From positions 1-42,861 of the forward strand of contig DASVWD010000241.1 of assembly GCA_036389795.1 (NCBI GenBank): DNA of 42,861 nucleotides. The letters run 5' to 3'. Positions 7,642 through 16,132 of the stretch are shown here, one piece after another. Position 1 is the first letter of the stretch, and every line of letters starts with the position of its first letter. The notes beneath the pieces are model-generated. The model did not search any database. It saw nothing but the letters and a program-made list of their open reading frames with translations, and was not told the DNA's origin. Position numbers and translations under genes: made by a program. The stretch comes from Longimicrobium sp. GTDB lineage: Bacteria; Gemmatimonadota; Gemmatimonadetes; Longimicrobiales; Longimicrobiaceae.

Positions 7642-8679
7642 TTACTGCCAGCGGAAGATCCGCAGCGCCAGGACGAACGTGACCACCGTCCACGCGGCCA
7701 GGATCGCCACCTCGTGGGCGTACGCGGGGAACGGGAGACCGTCGTTGTAGACGGCGCGCAGGGCGTCGACCATGGCGGTGAGCGGGAGCGCCTGGATGAG
7801 CGGCTGCACGGCGTCGGGGTAGCGCGAGGCGGAGAAGAACACGCCCGACACCACGAACATCGGCAGCATCACCAGGTTCAGGATCCCGCTCACCCCCTCG
7901 ATGGTGCGCGGCCGCGCCGAGCAGAGCAGCCCCAGCCCCGAGAAGGCGATCCCGCCCAGGAGCGCCACCCCCGCCAGCGCCAGCAGCGACCCGCGCACCT
8001 GCACCCCGAACGCCAGCCAGGCGAAGATCACGATCGGCGGCACCTCCAGCACGATGAACGACATGCGGGCGACGATCTGCGACACCAGGAAGTCGCGGCG
8101 GCGCATCGGCGTGGCGGTCAGGCGCTTGAGCTGCTTCTTGGAGCGCATCTGCACCAGCCCGAAGGCGATCCCCCACATCCCCGTGCTCATCAGGTTCAGC
8201 CCGATGAGCCCCGGGATCACCCAGTCGATGTAGCGCCCGCCCGGCTGCCGCTCGCGGTCCTCGCTCGTCGCCACCGGCCGGGTGCCCCCCGCGCCGCGCT
8301 GCACCGCCGCGTCGGCCACGAGCCGCGCCGCCCGGCTCTCGTCGCGCGCGGGGTCGTAGCGGTAGACCAGCGTGTCGCGCCCCGCCAGCAGCACCCCCAC
8401 GTCGCCCTTGCGCAGCGCACGCTCCGCCTCGTCGGGCGAGAGCACGCGCGCCTCCACCTCGGCCGAGGCCCGCAGCGCCGGCAGGTAGCGCTCGGCCACG
8501 CTGCCGCGCTCCACCCCCACCCGCGCCCGCTCCGCCGGCGACTCGCGGAAGGCGAGCCCCAGCCCGATCGCCATCATGATCGGGAAGACGAAGGTCCAGA
8601 ACAGCGCCTCGGGCTCGCGCAGGAAGCTGTTGAGCCGCAGCAGGATCAGCTCGCGCAGGGGGGAGAGCCGCTCACTCAT
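7642..8679 (-). CDS. ABC-2 type transporter permease
   Basis: 345 residues. One membrane span near the N-terminus (LFWTFVFPIMMAIGLGLAF) is followed by a large extracytoplasmic segment (about residues 45-150). Five or more spans then lie in the C-terminal half, with the ABC-2 signature region around IPGLIGLNLMSTGMWGIAF and QMRSKKQLKRLTATPMRRRDFL. This is the architecture of drug/lipid-type ABC-2 exporters (YhhJ/DrrB-like). The start overlaps the end of the ATPase gene by eight bases, so both subunits are made together. Substrate not predictable. Confidence 0.9.
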   Translation of the reverse strand: MSERLSPLRELILLRLNSFLREPEALFWTFVFPIMMAIGLGLAFRESPAERARVGVERGSVAERYLPALRASAEVEARVLSPDEAERALRKGDVGVLLAGRDTLVYRYDPARDESRAARLVADAAVQRGAGGTRPVATSEDRERQPGGRYIDWVIPGLIGLNLMSTGMWGIAFGLVQMRSKKQLKRLTATPMRRRDFLVSQIVARMSFIVLEVPPIVIFAWLAFGVQVRGSLLALAGVALLGGIAFSGLGLLCSARPRTIEGVSGILNLVMLPMFVVSGVFFSASRYPDAVQPLIQALPLTAMVDALRAVYNDGLPFPAYAHEVAILAAWTVVTFVLALRIFRWQ

Positions 8680-9625
8680 CGCGCAGGGCCCGCCCGGTGA
8701 GTGCCAGGAACACGTCGTCGAGCGTGGCGTGGTGGGTGTTGAGGCTGGTCAGCTCGCCGCCCGCGCGGCCGATGAGCGCCAGCAGGGCCGGGACGGCGCG
8801 GTGCGGCTCCTCCACCGCCAGCAGCGTGGTGTCGGCGCGCGGGGTGACGCGGGTGATGCCGGGAATCGTGCGCAGCGCCGCCTCGTCCGGCGCCGGCGTG
8901 GCGGCGAACTCGATCACGTGCGCGCCGCCCAGCGAGCGGATCAGCTCGGCGGGGGTGCCCTGGGCGATGATCTCGCCGCGGTCCATGACGGCCACCCGGT
9001 CGGCCAGGCGCTGGGCCTCGTCCATGAAGTGCGTGGTGAGCAGGATGGTGCCGCCCTTCGCCCGGAACGCCTCGGCCACGTCCCACAGCTGCCGCCGCGA
9101 CTGCGGGTCGAGCCCCGTGGTGGGCTCGTCCAGGAAGAGCACGTCGGGGCTGCCGGCCAGCGCGCACGCCACCGACAGCCGCTGCCGCTGCCCGCCGGAG
9201 AGGCTGCGCACCTGCGTCCTGCGCTTGTCGCCGAGCTGCACGAAGTCGATCAGCTCGTCCACCGAGGGCCCCCGCGGATAGAACGAGCGGAAGAGGCGCA
9301 CGATCTCCTCGGCGGTGGCCCGGTCGGAGAACTCGCTCTCCTGGAGCTGCACCCCCAGCCGCTCGCGGATGGCGGGGGCGTCGCGCTCCCAGCGCATCCC
9401 CAGCACCTCCACCTCGCCCCCGTCGCGCGGGGTGAGGCCCTCCAGGATCTCCACCGTGGTGGTCTTCCCCGCCCCGTTGGGCCCCAGCAGCCCGAAGCAC
9501 TCGCCGCGGCGCACCTCCAGGTCCAGCGCCTTCACCGCCACCGTGTCGCCGAAGCGCTTGTGCAGCCCCCGGCAGCGGATCGCCGGGGCCCCGTCGGTGG
9601 ACGCGGTCGGAAGGGTCGAAAACAA
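8672..9625 (-). CDS. ABC transporter ATP-binding protein
   Basis: 317 residues. All ATPase motifs are intact: Walker A GPNGAGKT (48-55), Q-loop in LQESEF, signature LSGGQ (142-146), Walker B VLFLDE (162-167), D-loop, and H-loop His199 in LLTTHF. The C-terminal 90 residues form the DrrA/CcmA-type extension typical of ABC-2 exporter ATPases. It pairs with the overlapping permease. The start is uncertain: the frame opens with TTG at 9625 and offers no ATG or GTG before the Walker A region, and no clear ribosome-binding site is seen. Confidence 0.92.
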   Translation of the reverse strand: MFSTLPTASTDGAPAIRCRGLHKRFGDTVAVKALDLEVRRGECFGLLGPNGAGKTTTVEILEGLTPRDGGEVEVLGMRWERDAPAIRERLGVQLQESEFSDRATAEEIVRLFRSFYPRGPSVDELIDFVQLGDKRRTQVRSLSGGQRQRLSVACALAGSPDVLFLDEPTTGLDPQSRRQLWDVAEAFRAKGGTILLTTHFMDEAQRLADRVAVMDRGEIIAQGTPAELIRSLGGAHVIEFAATPAPDEAALRTIPGITRVTPRADTTLLAVEEPHRAVPALLALIGRAGGELTSLNTHHATLDDVFLALTGRALRDE

Positions 9626-9695
9626 GCGGGCGCGGCTCGGTAGAAGAACGTGGCGTCGGGAACGGCGGACAATCTACACGACAAAAGACGGATGG

Positions 9696-9720
9696 GCAGG
9701 AGGGGTCTGGCCCCTCCTGC
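9696..9720. other. 10-bp palindromic hairpin in a divergent intergenic region
   Basis: Perfect stem GCAGGAGGGG / CCCCTCCTGC with a 5-nt loop TCTGG. It sits between the divergent ABC ATPase and ribbon-helix-helix genes, and no T-run follows on either strand. It may be an operator or a transcribed leader hairpin; the role is unknown. Confidence 0.6.
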
Positions 9721-9823
9721 GTATCCATCGTCTCCTGCCGCCGCTTGTCCACTTTGTCCTTTCCAGATCCGCTGAATCGTGGTACCTTTGGGGAAATCAG
9801 CGCTCCCCTTCCAGGAGAACGGC

Positions 9824-10186
9824 TTGAGCAACAGGAAGATCTCCGTGGAGGTGGACGAAGAAACCGCCCGCCTCATCGAGGAAGTTGTGCGTGCCGAGGA
9901 GCGCAGCGAATCCCGGATCGCCGCGGAGGCGCTGGAGCTGTACGTCCGTCTCCCCGACGCCGGGCGTGTATCTCTTCGCTACGTGCTGGCGAACGGGACG
10001 CCGGACGACTTCGCCCGCATGCTGCGCGAGGTCGCGCGCGCAATGCTCGATGCCAGGTATGAGATCTCGCACGCCCGTTTGATCGCGTCGATCAAGATCG
10101 AAAATCCCGAGCGGTTCCAGACGGAGGAAGACATCATCGCCGAAGCCGTGCGCCTGACCTCGTTCCCGCAAAAGCAGCCCGACTGA
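9824..10186 (+). CDS. Ribbon-helix-helix-like small protein
   Basis: 120 residues from TTG at 9824. The N-terminal 45 residues (SNRKISVEVDEETARLIEEV, then RSESRIAAEALELYV) resemble a CopG/ribbon-helix-helix DNA-binding unit: a short basic strand followed by two helices. The remaining 75 residues (LRYVLANGTPDDFARMLREVARAML...) are unknown. The frame also opens with GTG at 9779, but AGGAGA at 9813-9818 sits about six bases before the TTG, favouring the shorter form. Codon use is less G+C-biased than in neighbours (AAA ATC GAA AAT), a hint of transfer. Proteins of this type are often antitoxins, but I find no toxin gene beside it. Confidence 0.65.
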   Translation: MSNRKISVEVDEETARLIEEVVRAEERSESRIAAEALELYVRLPDAGRVSLRYVLANGTPDDFARMLREVARAMLDARYEISHARLIASIKIENPERFQTEEDIIAEAVRLTSFPQKQPD

Positions 10187-10690
10187 GTTCCTCCGCACGT
10201 CTGCCCTCCGATTATGCTGACCACCGGCGCGTCGCGGATCTGCACGCGTCCATGGCAGCTCTCCATTTGGATCTCCGCACAGTGTGGATCAGGGAAACGC
10301 CGGACAGGTTTATACGCCGATCGTCTGACAGGTAGGCGCGCCCGCAACCGACACTATGACAAGGATCGTTCCAAGATCCGCAACCTTTCTTTCCCGAGCA
10401 ACGGCGCTTCCGGATCTCCGCACGCCCACGACAGCGACGTCCTATCAGTTTTCAGGGCACCGACTTACGTCGGTCGGTGTATGGGGCGGCGAGCGGAAAC
10501 TCTGGCGCGTGGGCGGAGGGCGCATTATCATGGGCGGCGTTCCTGCTCACAATCGCGCCACACCGGAGCCACGCCCCCGCGGCGGACGTGTGCGTTCGGC
10601 CGTTTCCGTTCACGCCAGGCAGAGGAGACCAGGACCGCGCCGGGCAGTTCGCGGTACGCAGTCCGAGTGGTACGCAGCCCACCCCGGCCC
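10187..10690. other. Intergenic region, no gene recognised
   Basis: About 500 bp between the ribbon-helix-helix gene and the riboswitch-like RNA. Its A+T content is higher than the surroundings in places. A short frame ending at 10331 (MAALHLDLRTVWIRETPDRF...) looks protein-like but is only 27 codons long, so at most a remnant. The promoter of the M23 transcript should lie here. Confidence 0.55.
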
Positions 10691-10697
10691 GGAGGAG

Positions 10698-10790
10698 CCG
10701 GGATCTCACGACAACGGCAAACCCGTCGAAAGGCGGGGACGCAAAGCTACGAGGCTACCGCGGGCGCGCCGCACGCACCGCCACGCCAGT
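10698..10790 (+). promoter_or_regulatory. GEMM-I (cyclic di-GMP class I) riboswitch-like leader
   Basis: The core matches the conserved GEMM-I pattern. CACGACAACGGCAAACC (from 10708; GGCAAACC at 10716-10723) runs into a perfect 6-bp stem, CCCGTC / GGCGGG, closed by a GAAA tetraloop at 10728-10731, followed by GGGACGCAAAGC at 10736-10747. The Vibrio cholerae Vc2 aptamer has the same string of elements in the same order and spacing, including the GNRA loop and GACGCAAAGC. The second helix (P3) and the closing P1 strand are not obvious in GCTACGAGGCTACCGCGGG and beyond, so the 3' boundary is approximate and the 3' half may be atypical. It lies about 60 bp before the M23 peptidase, which it probably controls in response to a cyclic dinucleotide. 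Confidence 0.75.
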
Positions 10791-10814
10791 CGAGCCGCCG
10801 AACGAGACAACGCC

Positions 10815-11501
10815 ATGCACGCCACACTCTCACACCCCCCGATCCGGTTCGTCTTGCGCGTCGTCGTCACCCTGCTCACGCTCTGCTTCGCGGCGGCCGC
10901 GGCCTCCGTGAGCCTGTCGGCCCAGACTCCCGCCTCGGCGCGGATGTCGGCGCTGCTCGAGGAGGCGCGCCGCACCTCGGAGCGCACCAATCCGCGCGGG
11001 GAGCCGGCCGCCGAGCCCGCGCAGCAGCCCCGGCGCCTGGGCCTGCTGGTCCCCGTGCTGGGGATCACCCCGGACCGCCTGCGCAACACCTACGACGACT
11101 CGCGCTCGGGCGGGCGCCGGCACGACGCCATCGACATCCACGCCCCGCGCGGCACGCCGGTGGTGGCGACCACCGACGGCACCATCATCAAGCTGCACAG
11201 CGGCGCGCGCGGCGGGCTGTCGCTCTACCAGATGGACGACGACGGCCGCACCCGCTACTACTACGCGCACTTGGACCATTACGCCCCCGGTGTCGCCGAG
11301 GGCGTGCGGGTGCGCCGCGGCCAGGTGATCGGCTACGTGGGCGACACGGGGAACGCCCAGCCCGGCGACTACCACCTGCACTTCTCCATCGCCGTGCTGC
11401 GCGACCGCTCGCGCTGGTGGTCGGGCGAGAACCTGAACCCGTTCTACATCCTGCGCCGCTCCTACGAGCGGATCACCGGCGCCCGCGACCGCGACAACTA
11501 G
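10815..11501 (+). CDS. Secreted M23 (LytM-type) metallopeptidase
   Basis: 228 residues from ATG 10815. An N-terminal signal/anchor (VVVTLLTLCFAAAAASVSLSA, ending near residue 36) precedes an Ala/Glu/Pro-rich linker. Then comes the peptidase M23 domain (about 85-205) with the zinc ligands His103 and Asp107 (HDAID) and the HxH pair His187/His189 (HLHF), plus His152 in YYAHLDHY. M23 enzymes cut peptidoglycan cross-links or glycine-rich peptides outside the cell. Upstream ATG/GTG codons in the same frame are ignored because they would run through the riboswitch. Regulation by cyclic di-GMP is likely from that leader. A terminator follows 30 bp after the stop. Confidence 0.88.
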   Translation: MHATLSHPPIRFVLRVVVTLLTLCFAAAAASVSLSAQTPASARMSALLEEARRTSERTNPRGEPAAEPAQQPRRLGLLVPVLGITPDRLRNTYDDSRSGGRRHDAIDIHAPRGTPVVATTDGTIIKLHSGARGGLSLYQMDDDGRTRYYYAHLDHYAPGVAEGVRVRRGQVIGYVGDTGNAQPGDYHLHFSIAVLRDRSRWWSGENLNPFYILRRSYERITGARDRDN

Positions 11502-11530
11502 CGCCGGACGCGCGGGACGATCGAAGACAC

Positions 11531-11553
11531 GGCCGGGGCGAGCAGCCCCGGCC
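11531..11553 (+). terminator. Terminator hairpin after the M23 gene
   Basis: Perfect 9-bp stem GGCCGGGGC / GCCCCGGCC with a GAGCA loop, followed by GTTCGCGTTTCT. It starts 30 bp past the stop codon. Confidence 0.8.
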
Positions 11554-12012
11554 GTTCGCGTTTCTGTCCGGCGTCGGCGCCGGTGCGGCAACCCCCGCCC
11601 TGGCGCTGCGCGCGACGAAACCAGGCGCAGAGCGAGGTGGCACGGCGAGGGGTCGGGGAGAACCGGGACCGGGGAGCCGGGGACACGCCGAGCCGCGCGT
11701 TCCTCGTTGTGAAAGGTCGAAACCCGCGCTCGACCCCTTGCCTCGGCGCCAGCGAGTGAATATACTCAGGGGCGAGCATTTTAAGACTTAATACGACAAA
11801 CCGGCACATCGCACCATCCAAACGGTTCGCGAGAATTCACCACGCGGCTCCGCTCATCCTGCGCGCGAGCAAAGCGGGTTACGCGGACTGGCCCAAGCGC
11901 GTTTCGAGACTTTTAGCAATCCACTGTGTGCACTCGAGTCGTCCGTTCCCCAGCCGCCCCGGACCGGGACGGACGCACGCGATCCGGGGCAGCCATCTCG
12001 GGAGGTTCCACC
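11554..12012. other. Intergenic region before the lipoprotein gene
   Basis: No gene. It contains one GGCAACCCCCGCCCTGGCGC element at 11586-11612 and, from about 11755, a more A+T-rich stretch (GAATATACTC, TTTTAAGACTTAATACGAC) that is the likely promoter zone for the lipoprotein. I cannot assign exact hexamers. Confidence 0.55.
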
Positions 12013-12555
12013 ATGCTTCTGCGTTGCATTCCTCTGGGAGCGGCCGTGGTGCTGGCGCTCGCGGCCTGCTCCGACCAGCCCACCGCGCCCCGCCAGGGCC
12101 TCGGCTCGACGCCGCACGCCTCCGTCACGCCGGGCCGCGTGGCGATGCACCGGCTGTTCAATGCGGCCACCAACGACCACCAGTACTCGGTGTACCCGTA
12201 CACGGACACTCCCCCCTACACCCTCGAGCACTACAACTACTTTTTCCTCGAGCCCGCCCCCACCAGCGGGCACATCCCTCTCTTTATCTGCGTGCCGGGG
12301 GCGTCGTCGACGAGCAGCGACCACTGGCTCTCCACCGACCCGGGTTGCGAGGGCCGCGATGTCATCGTGGTGGAGGCGTATTCGGGCTACATGGCCACGT
12401 CGCAGCTTCCCGGCACCGTTCCGCTGTACCGCCAGTACAACGCGCTGCTGGATGACACCTTCCACACGATCAGCCTGTCGGAGGCCCAGTACGCGGAGGC
12501 CCACTACAACTACTCGACCCCGGTGTTGATGGGCTACGTCTACCTCACGGAGTGA
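12013..12555 (+). CDS. Lipoprotein with DUF5648-like repeats
   Basis: 180 residues. ATG at 12013 follows GGAGG (12001-12005) at a seven-base spacing. The lipoprotein signal LGAAVVLALAACSD puts the lipidated Cys at residue 19. The mature part consists of short modules resembling DUF5648 repeats (the pattern LYRxYN...HxYT...SxxEAxxxxxxY). The clearest is VPLYRQYNALLDDTFHTISL near residues 136-155; a weaker one begins AMHRLFNAATNDHQYSV, and a middle module contains DHWLST. The family is found in secreted and surface proteins; its function is unknown. Monocistronic: a terminator follows. Tyr- and Asn-rich composition contrasts with the neighbours. Confidence 0.75.
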   Translation: MLLRCIPLGAAVVLALAACSDQPTAPRQGLGSTPHASVTPGRVAMHRLFNAATNDHQYSVYPYTDTPPYTLEHYNYFFLEPAPTSGHIPLFICVPGASSTSSDHWLSTDPGCEGRDVIVVEAYSGYMATSQLPGTVPLYRQYNALLDDTFHTISLSEAQYAEAHYNYSTPVLMGYVYLTE

Positions 12556-12597
12556 GCCGGCCCGCGTAGGGCGGGGCGCGGGGCGTGGAGCAGGTGA

Positions 12598-12635
12598 CAG
12601 CCCGCCGGGCGGGTGGCCCGGCGGGCTGGATTTTT
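12598..12635 (+). terminator. Strong intrinsic terminator
   Basis: Perfect 13-bp stem CAGCCCGCCGGGC / GCCCGGCGGGCTG (loop GGGTG) followed directly by GATTTTT. It is the cleanest rho-independent terminator in the window and closes the lipoprotein transcript. Confidence 0.93.
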
Positions 12636-12827
12636 CCCCGTCGGTTCTACTGTCGGTTGCTGCTGCGAGATGCTGAGCGCGGCGGTAGGAATCGTGTGGA
12701 TTGCGTGCGCACATCCGGTGATTTCGCCGTTTTCCGAGCATCTTGCCGGGGCTGCCGCGGCTTACGTGATCTGCGAGGCTTTCCGTCGTTGTAGCCGCGG
12801 CTTTGGCCGCCTTTTCGATCGAGAAGC

Positions 12828-12877
12828 TTGACAGCGCGGCGGGAGACCGCGCATCTTCCCCTCACGTGATTAGGTGA
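12828..12877 (+). promoter_or_regulatory. Probable promoter and PadR-type operator
   Basis: TTGACA at 12828-12833 and, 17 bp later, a weak -10 candidate GCATCT (12851-12856). Just downstream, TCAC-N8-GTGA (12862-12877, within CTCACGTGATTAGGTGAAC) forms an inverted repeat directly before the PadR gene. PadR regulators commonly repress their own operons, so this dyad is the likely operator. Confidence 0.5.
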
Positions 12878-12899
12878 ACGTCTTGAGGGGAGAGATGCC

Positions 12900-13247
12900 G
12901 TGGCCGGGGACGACTCGCTCGACCTGATCTAGGGGACGCTGGCCGTCCTCATCCTGCGCACCCTCTCGTGGGGGCCGATGCACGGCTACGGGATCTCGCA
13001 GTGGATCCGCGGCCGCACACAGGAGGTGCTGGACGTGCAGGACGCGGCGCTCTACCAGGCGCTGCGGCGCATGGAGCGCAAGGGGTGGATCGAGGCGCAG
13101 TGGGGAGTCTCTGAGAACAACCGCCGCGCCCGCTACTACTCGCTCACCCCCGCGGGGCGCGAGCAGCTGCGCACGCAGACCTCCACCTGGCGGCGCTACG
13201 CCGAGGCCGTCTTCCGCGTGCTGGACCCCGCGCCGGAGGAGGCCTGA
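12900..13247 (+). pseudogene. PadR-family regulator interrupted by an amber stop
   Basis: From GTG at 12900 the frame reads [10 protein letters not shown], then TAG at 12930-12932, then [20 protein letters not shown] and on to a normal PadR end at 13247. In homologues of this ADOP-linked group the interrupted position is normally Gln (the DLLQGTL motif), so a single CAG-to-TAG change explains it. Apart from that codon all 115 sense codons look intact, including the wing ([20 protein letters not shown]). A restart at ATG 12978 would give an 89-residue protein lacking the first helix of the winged-helix domain. The frame ends two bases before the permease gene, typical for a PadR-ADOP pair. Either a recent pseudogene, a suppressible stop or a sequencing error. 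Confidence 0.85.
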
Positions 13248-13248
13248 C

Positions 13249-15918
13249 ATGCCGCGCATCCCGGGCGTCCGCCGCGTCTTCCGCCTCCCCTGGCGCACGC
13301 GCGCCGACATCGGCGCCGAGGTGGACGAGGAGCTCCAGTTCCACCTGGACATGCGCGCCGACGAGCTGGCGCGCGGCGGGATGGAGCGCGAGGCGGCCCT
13401 GGCCCAGGCGCGCCGCGAGTTCGGCGACCTGGAGGAGGCGCGCCGCTTCTGCCGCGACATGGACGCGCGCCTGGAGCGGCGCTCCCGCCGGGCGGACTGG
13501 CTGGACGGCCTGGCCCAGGACCTCCGCTTCACCGCGCGCTCGCTCCTGGCCAACCCCGGCTTCACGGCGGCCGCGGTGCTGGCGCTGGCGCTGGGGACGG
13601 GCGCGACCACGGTGATCTTCAGCGCGGTGGACACGGTGCTGCTGCGCCCGCTCCCGGTGGCGGAGCCCGGCGGGCTGGTGACGCTGCGGGTGGAGGAGGG
13701 CGACGGCTCGCTGGCGGGGGGCGTGTCGTACCCGTTCTACCGCGAGGTGCGCGCGGCGGGCGCCCGCGCGCTGGACGTGGCCGCCGCGCACTACGGCGAG
13801 GTCTCCTTCCGCGCCGGCGACCAGGCGGAGGTGGTGCTGGGGGTGGACGCGTCGGACAACTACTTCGGCGTGCTGGGCGTGCGCCCGGCGCTGGGGCGGC
13901 TGTTCGGCCCGGCGGAGGAGCCGGTGGGGGCGAGCCCGGCGGTGGTGATCAGCCACGCGTTCTGGCGGCGCCGCTTCGGGGGCGACCCGGGGGTGGTGGG
14001 GCGGACGGTGCGGCTCAACCGCGCGCCGTTCACCGTGGTCGGCGTGGCGCCGGAGGGGTTCGGGGGGACGATCGTGGGGGTGAGCGCCGACGTGTGGGTG
14101 CCGGTCTCGGCGTACGAGCTCCTGCACCCGGGGCGCTCGCTGGCGCGCGAGCGCGGGGGGCACACCTGGCTCAACCTCATCGGCCGGCGGCGGCCGGGGG
14201 TCACGCGCGAGGGGACGGAAGCCGCGCTCGACGCGGCGCTGCGCTCGGTCCCGCCCGAGTTTCCCTCCGCCAGCCCCAACCGCGGCGCGCGGCTGCAGCC
14301 GCTGACGGGGGTGCCCCCCCAGGCGCGCGGCGCGGCCACCCTGTTCATGTCGCTGCTGCTGGCCACGGCGGCGCTGGTGATGCTGATCGCCAGCACCAAC
14401 GTGGCGGGGATGCTGCTGGCGCGCGCCGCGGCCCGCCAGCGCGAGATCGCCATCCGGCTGGCGATCGGCGCGGGGCGGGGGCGGCTGGTGCGGCAGCTCC
14501 TCACCGAGAGCGTGGTGCTCTTCCTGTTGGGCGGGGCGGGCGGGACCCTGCTGGCGGTGTGGGCCGTGCGCCTGCTGCGCGGCGTGCGCCTGCCGCTCCC
14601 GGTGCAGGTGTCGCTCGACTTCCCCGTCGACCTGCGGGTGCTGGCCTTCGCGCTCTCCGTGTCGCTGGTGACGGGGCTCGTCTTCGGGCTGGCGCCGGCG
14701 GTGGCGGCGTCGCGACCCTCGCTGGTGCCGGCGCTCAAGGAGGGGAGCCCCCGGGGCGGGCGCCGCGGCCGGCTGCGGGGCGCGTTCGTGGTGGGGCAGC
14801 TCGCCATGTCGCTCCTGCTGCTGCTGTCGGCGGGGCTCTTCGTGCGGGCGCTGCAGCGGGCGCTGGCGGTGGACACGGGGTTCGACCCCGACGGGGTGGT
14901 GGTGGCGTCGCTGGACCTGGGCGCGCACGGCTACGACGCGGAGCGTGGGCAGCGGCTGCAGCGCGAGCTGCTGGAGCGCGTCCGCGCCACGCCGGGGGTG
15001 CTGGCGGCCGGGCTGGCAACGATGGTGCCGCTCTCGGGGGAGTGGGACGAGACGCGGGTGCGCCCGGCGGAGGGCGGCGACACGGCGGCCGCGGGCTTCA
15101 ACGCGGTGGACGGCGAGTACTTCCGCACGCTGGGGATCCCCCTGCTGGCCGGCCGCACGTTCACCGACCGGGACCGCACGGGCGCGCCGCCGGTGGTGGT
15201 GATCAACCGCACGCTGGGAGAAAGGCTGTGGCCCGGCCGGAGCCCGGTGGGGCAGCGGATGCAGGCCAACGGCATGGAGGCGGAGGTGGTGGGGGTGGTG
15301 CCGGACGGGAAGTACGAGTCGATCCGCGAGGAGCCCCGCGCGTTCCTCTACGTCCCCGCGGGGCAGGTGTACAGCGAGCGGGTAACGCTGCACGTGCGGG
15401 CCGCGCCGGGCGCGGAGGGCGCGGCACTGGGGGCGCTGCGCCGCGAGCTGCGCGCGCTGGACCCCGACCTGCCGCTCGGCGCGCCGATGCCGATGGCGGC
15501 CATGACGGGCGCCGCGCTGGTGCCGCAGCGGATCGCGGCGTGGCTGATCGGGCTGTTCGGGGTGGTGGGGCTGGTGCTGGCGGCGGTGGGCGTGTACGGC
15601 CTGCTCGCCTACTCGGTGAGCCAGCGCACGCGGGAGATCGGGGTGCGCATGGCGCTGGGGGCGGAGCGCGCCGCGGTGCTGCGGCTGGTGCTGGGCCAGG
15701 GGGCGGCGCTGGTCGCGGCGGGCGTGGCGGTGGGGCTCGCGGGCGCGCTGGCGGCCAGCCGCGTGCTGGCGGGGATGCTGTACGGCCTGAGCGCCACCGA
15801 CCCGCTCACCTTCGTGGCCGTGCCGCTCCTGGTGGCCGCCGCGGGGCTGCTGGCGAGCTGGCTCCCCGCGCGGCGGGCGACCCGGGTGGACCCGCTGGTG
15901 GCCCTGCGGGCGGATTGA
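13249..15918 (+). CDS. ADOP-type FtsX/MacB-like permease
   Basis: 889 residues with the duplicated layout of 'acidobacterial duplicated orphan permeases'. The cytoplasmic N-terminal prefix domain ([16 protein letters not shown], about residues 18-75) is followed by a span near 105-125, a MacB-like periplasmic domain (about 130-345), and an FtsX block (about 365-490) with the [12 protein letters not shown] loop. A second MacB/FtsX half follows (about 505-885), with the matching [12 protein letters not shown] loop. It ends in the family-typical [15 protein letters not shown]. Such permeases have no dedicated ATPase gene beside them; the role is unknown, probably envelope export or stress. The broken PadR gene directly upstream suggests the locus has lost its regulator. 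Its 3' end is duplicated at 17445-17595. Confidence 0.92.
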   Translation: MPRIPGVRRVFRLPWRTRADIGAEVDEELQFHLDMRADELARGGMEREAALAQARREFGDLEEARRFCRDMDARLERRSRRADWLDGLAQDLRFTARSLLANPGFTAAAVLALALGTGATTVIFSAVDTVLLRPLPVAEPGGLVTLRVEEGDGSLAGGVSYPFYREVRAAGARALDVAAAHYGEVSFRAGDQAEVVLGVDASDNYFGVLGVRPALGRLFGPAEEPVGASPAVVISHAFWRRRFGGDPGVVGRTVRLNRAPFTVVGVAPEGFGGTIVGVSADVWVPVSAYELLHPGRSLARERGGHTWLNLIGRRRPGVTREGTEAALDAALRSVPPEFPSASPNRGARLQPLTGVPPQARGAATLFMSLLLATAALVMLIASTNVAGMLLARAAARQREIAIRLAIGAGRGRLVRQLLTESVVLFLLGGAGGTLLAVWAVRLLRGVRLPLPVQVSLDFPVDLRVLAFALSVSLVTGLVFGLAPAVAASRPSLVPALKEGSPRGGRRGRLRGAFVVGQLAMSLLLLLSAGLFVRALQRALAVDTGFDPDGVVVASLDLGAHGYDAERGQRLQRELLERVRATPGVLAAGLATMVPLSGEWDETRVRPAEGGDTAAAGFNAVDGEYFRTLGIPLLAGRTFTDRDRTGAPPVVVINRTLGERLWPGRSPVGQRMQANGMEAEVVGVVPDGKYESIREEPRAFLYVPAGQVYSERVTLHVRAAPGAEGAALGALRRELRALDPDLPLGAPMPMAAMTGAALVPQRIAAWLIGLFGVVGLVLAAVGVYGLLAYSVSQRTREIGVRMALGAERAAVLRLVLGQGAALVAAGVAVGLAGALAASRVLAGMLYGLSATDPLTFVAVPLLVAAAGLLASWLPARRATRVDPLVALRAD

Positions 15919-16132
15919 TACCGATCCGGAAAAATTTGGCGTTCGGGGCGTATGTACATTATCCTTGCCACAGCGATTCGGGGGCGCGGCTGTTGGCGTA
16001 GAAAAAAGTCGGCGACCCGGACGACGCTGGAACCCGGGGTTTCCGGAACGAGCTGACGGGGGCGGCCTACCGGGCGCCCGTCGTATTTTCCGGAGCCGCC
16101 CCGGCCACCCCCGGCCCTTCATTCGATCACCC

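Noticed and set aside
10214-10356. Small coding gene between the ribbon-helix-helix gene and the riboswitch
   Set aside because: Only short or unconvincing frames, no start signal and no continuous codon bias. At most a remnant.
12895-12927. ATG at 12895 as the start of the PadR gene
   Set aside because: It is in another frame and stops after ten codons. The GTG at 12900 is in the conserved PadR frame.
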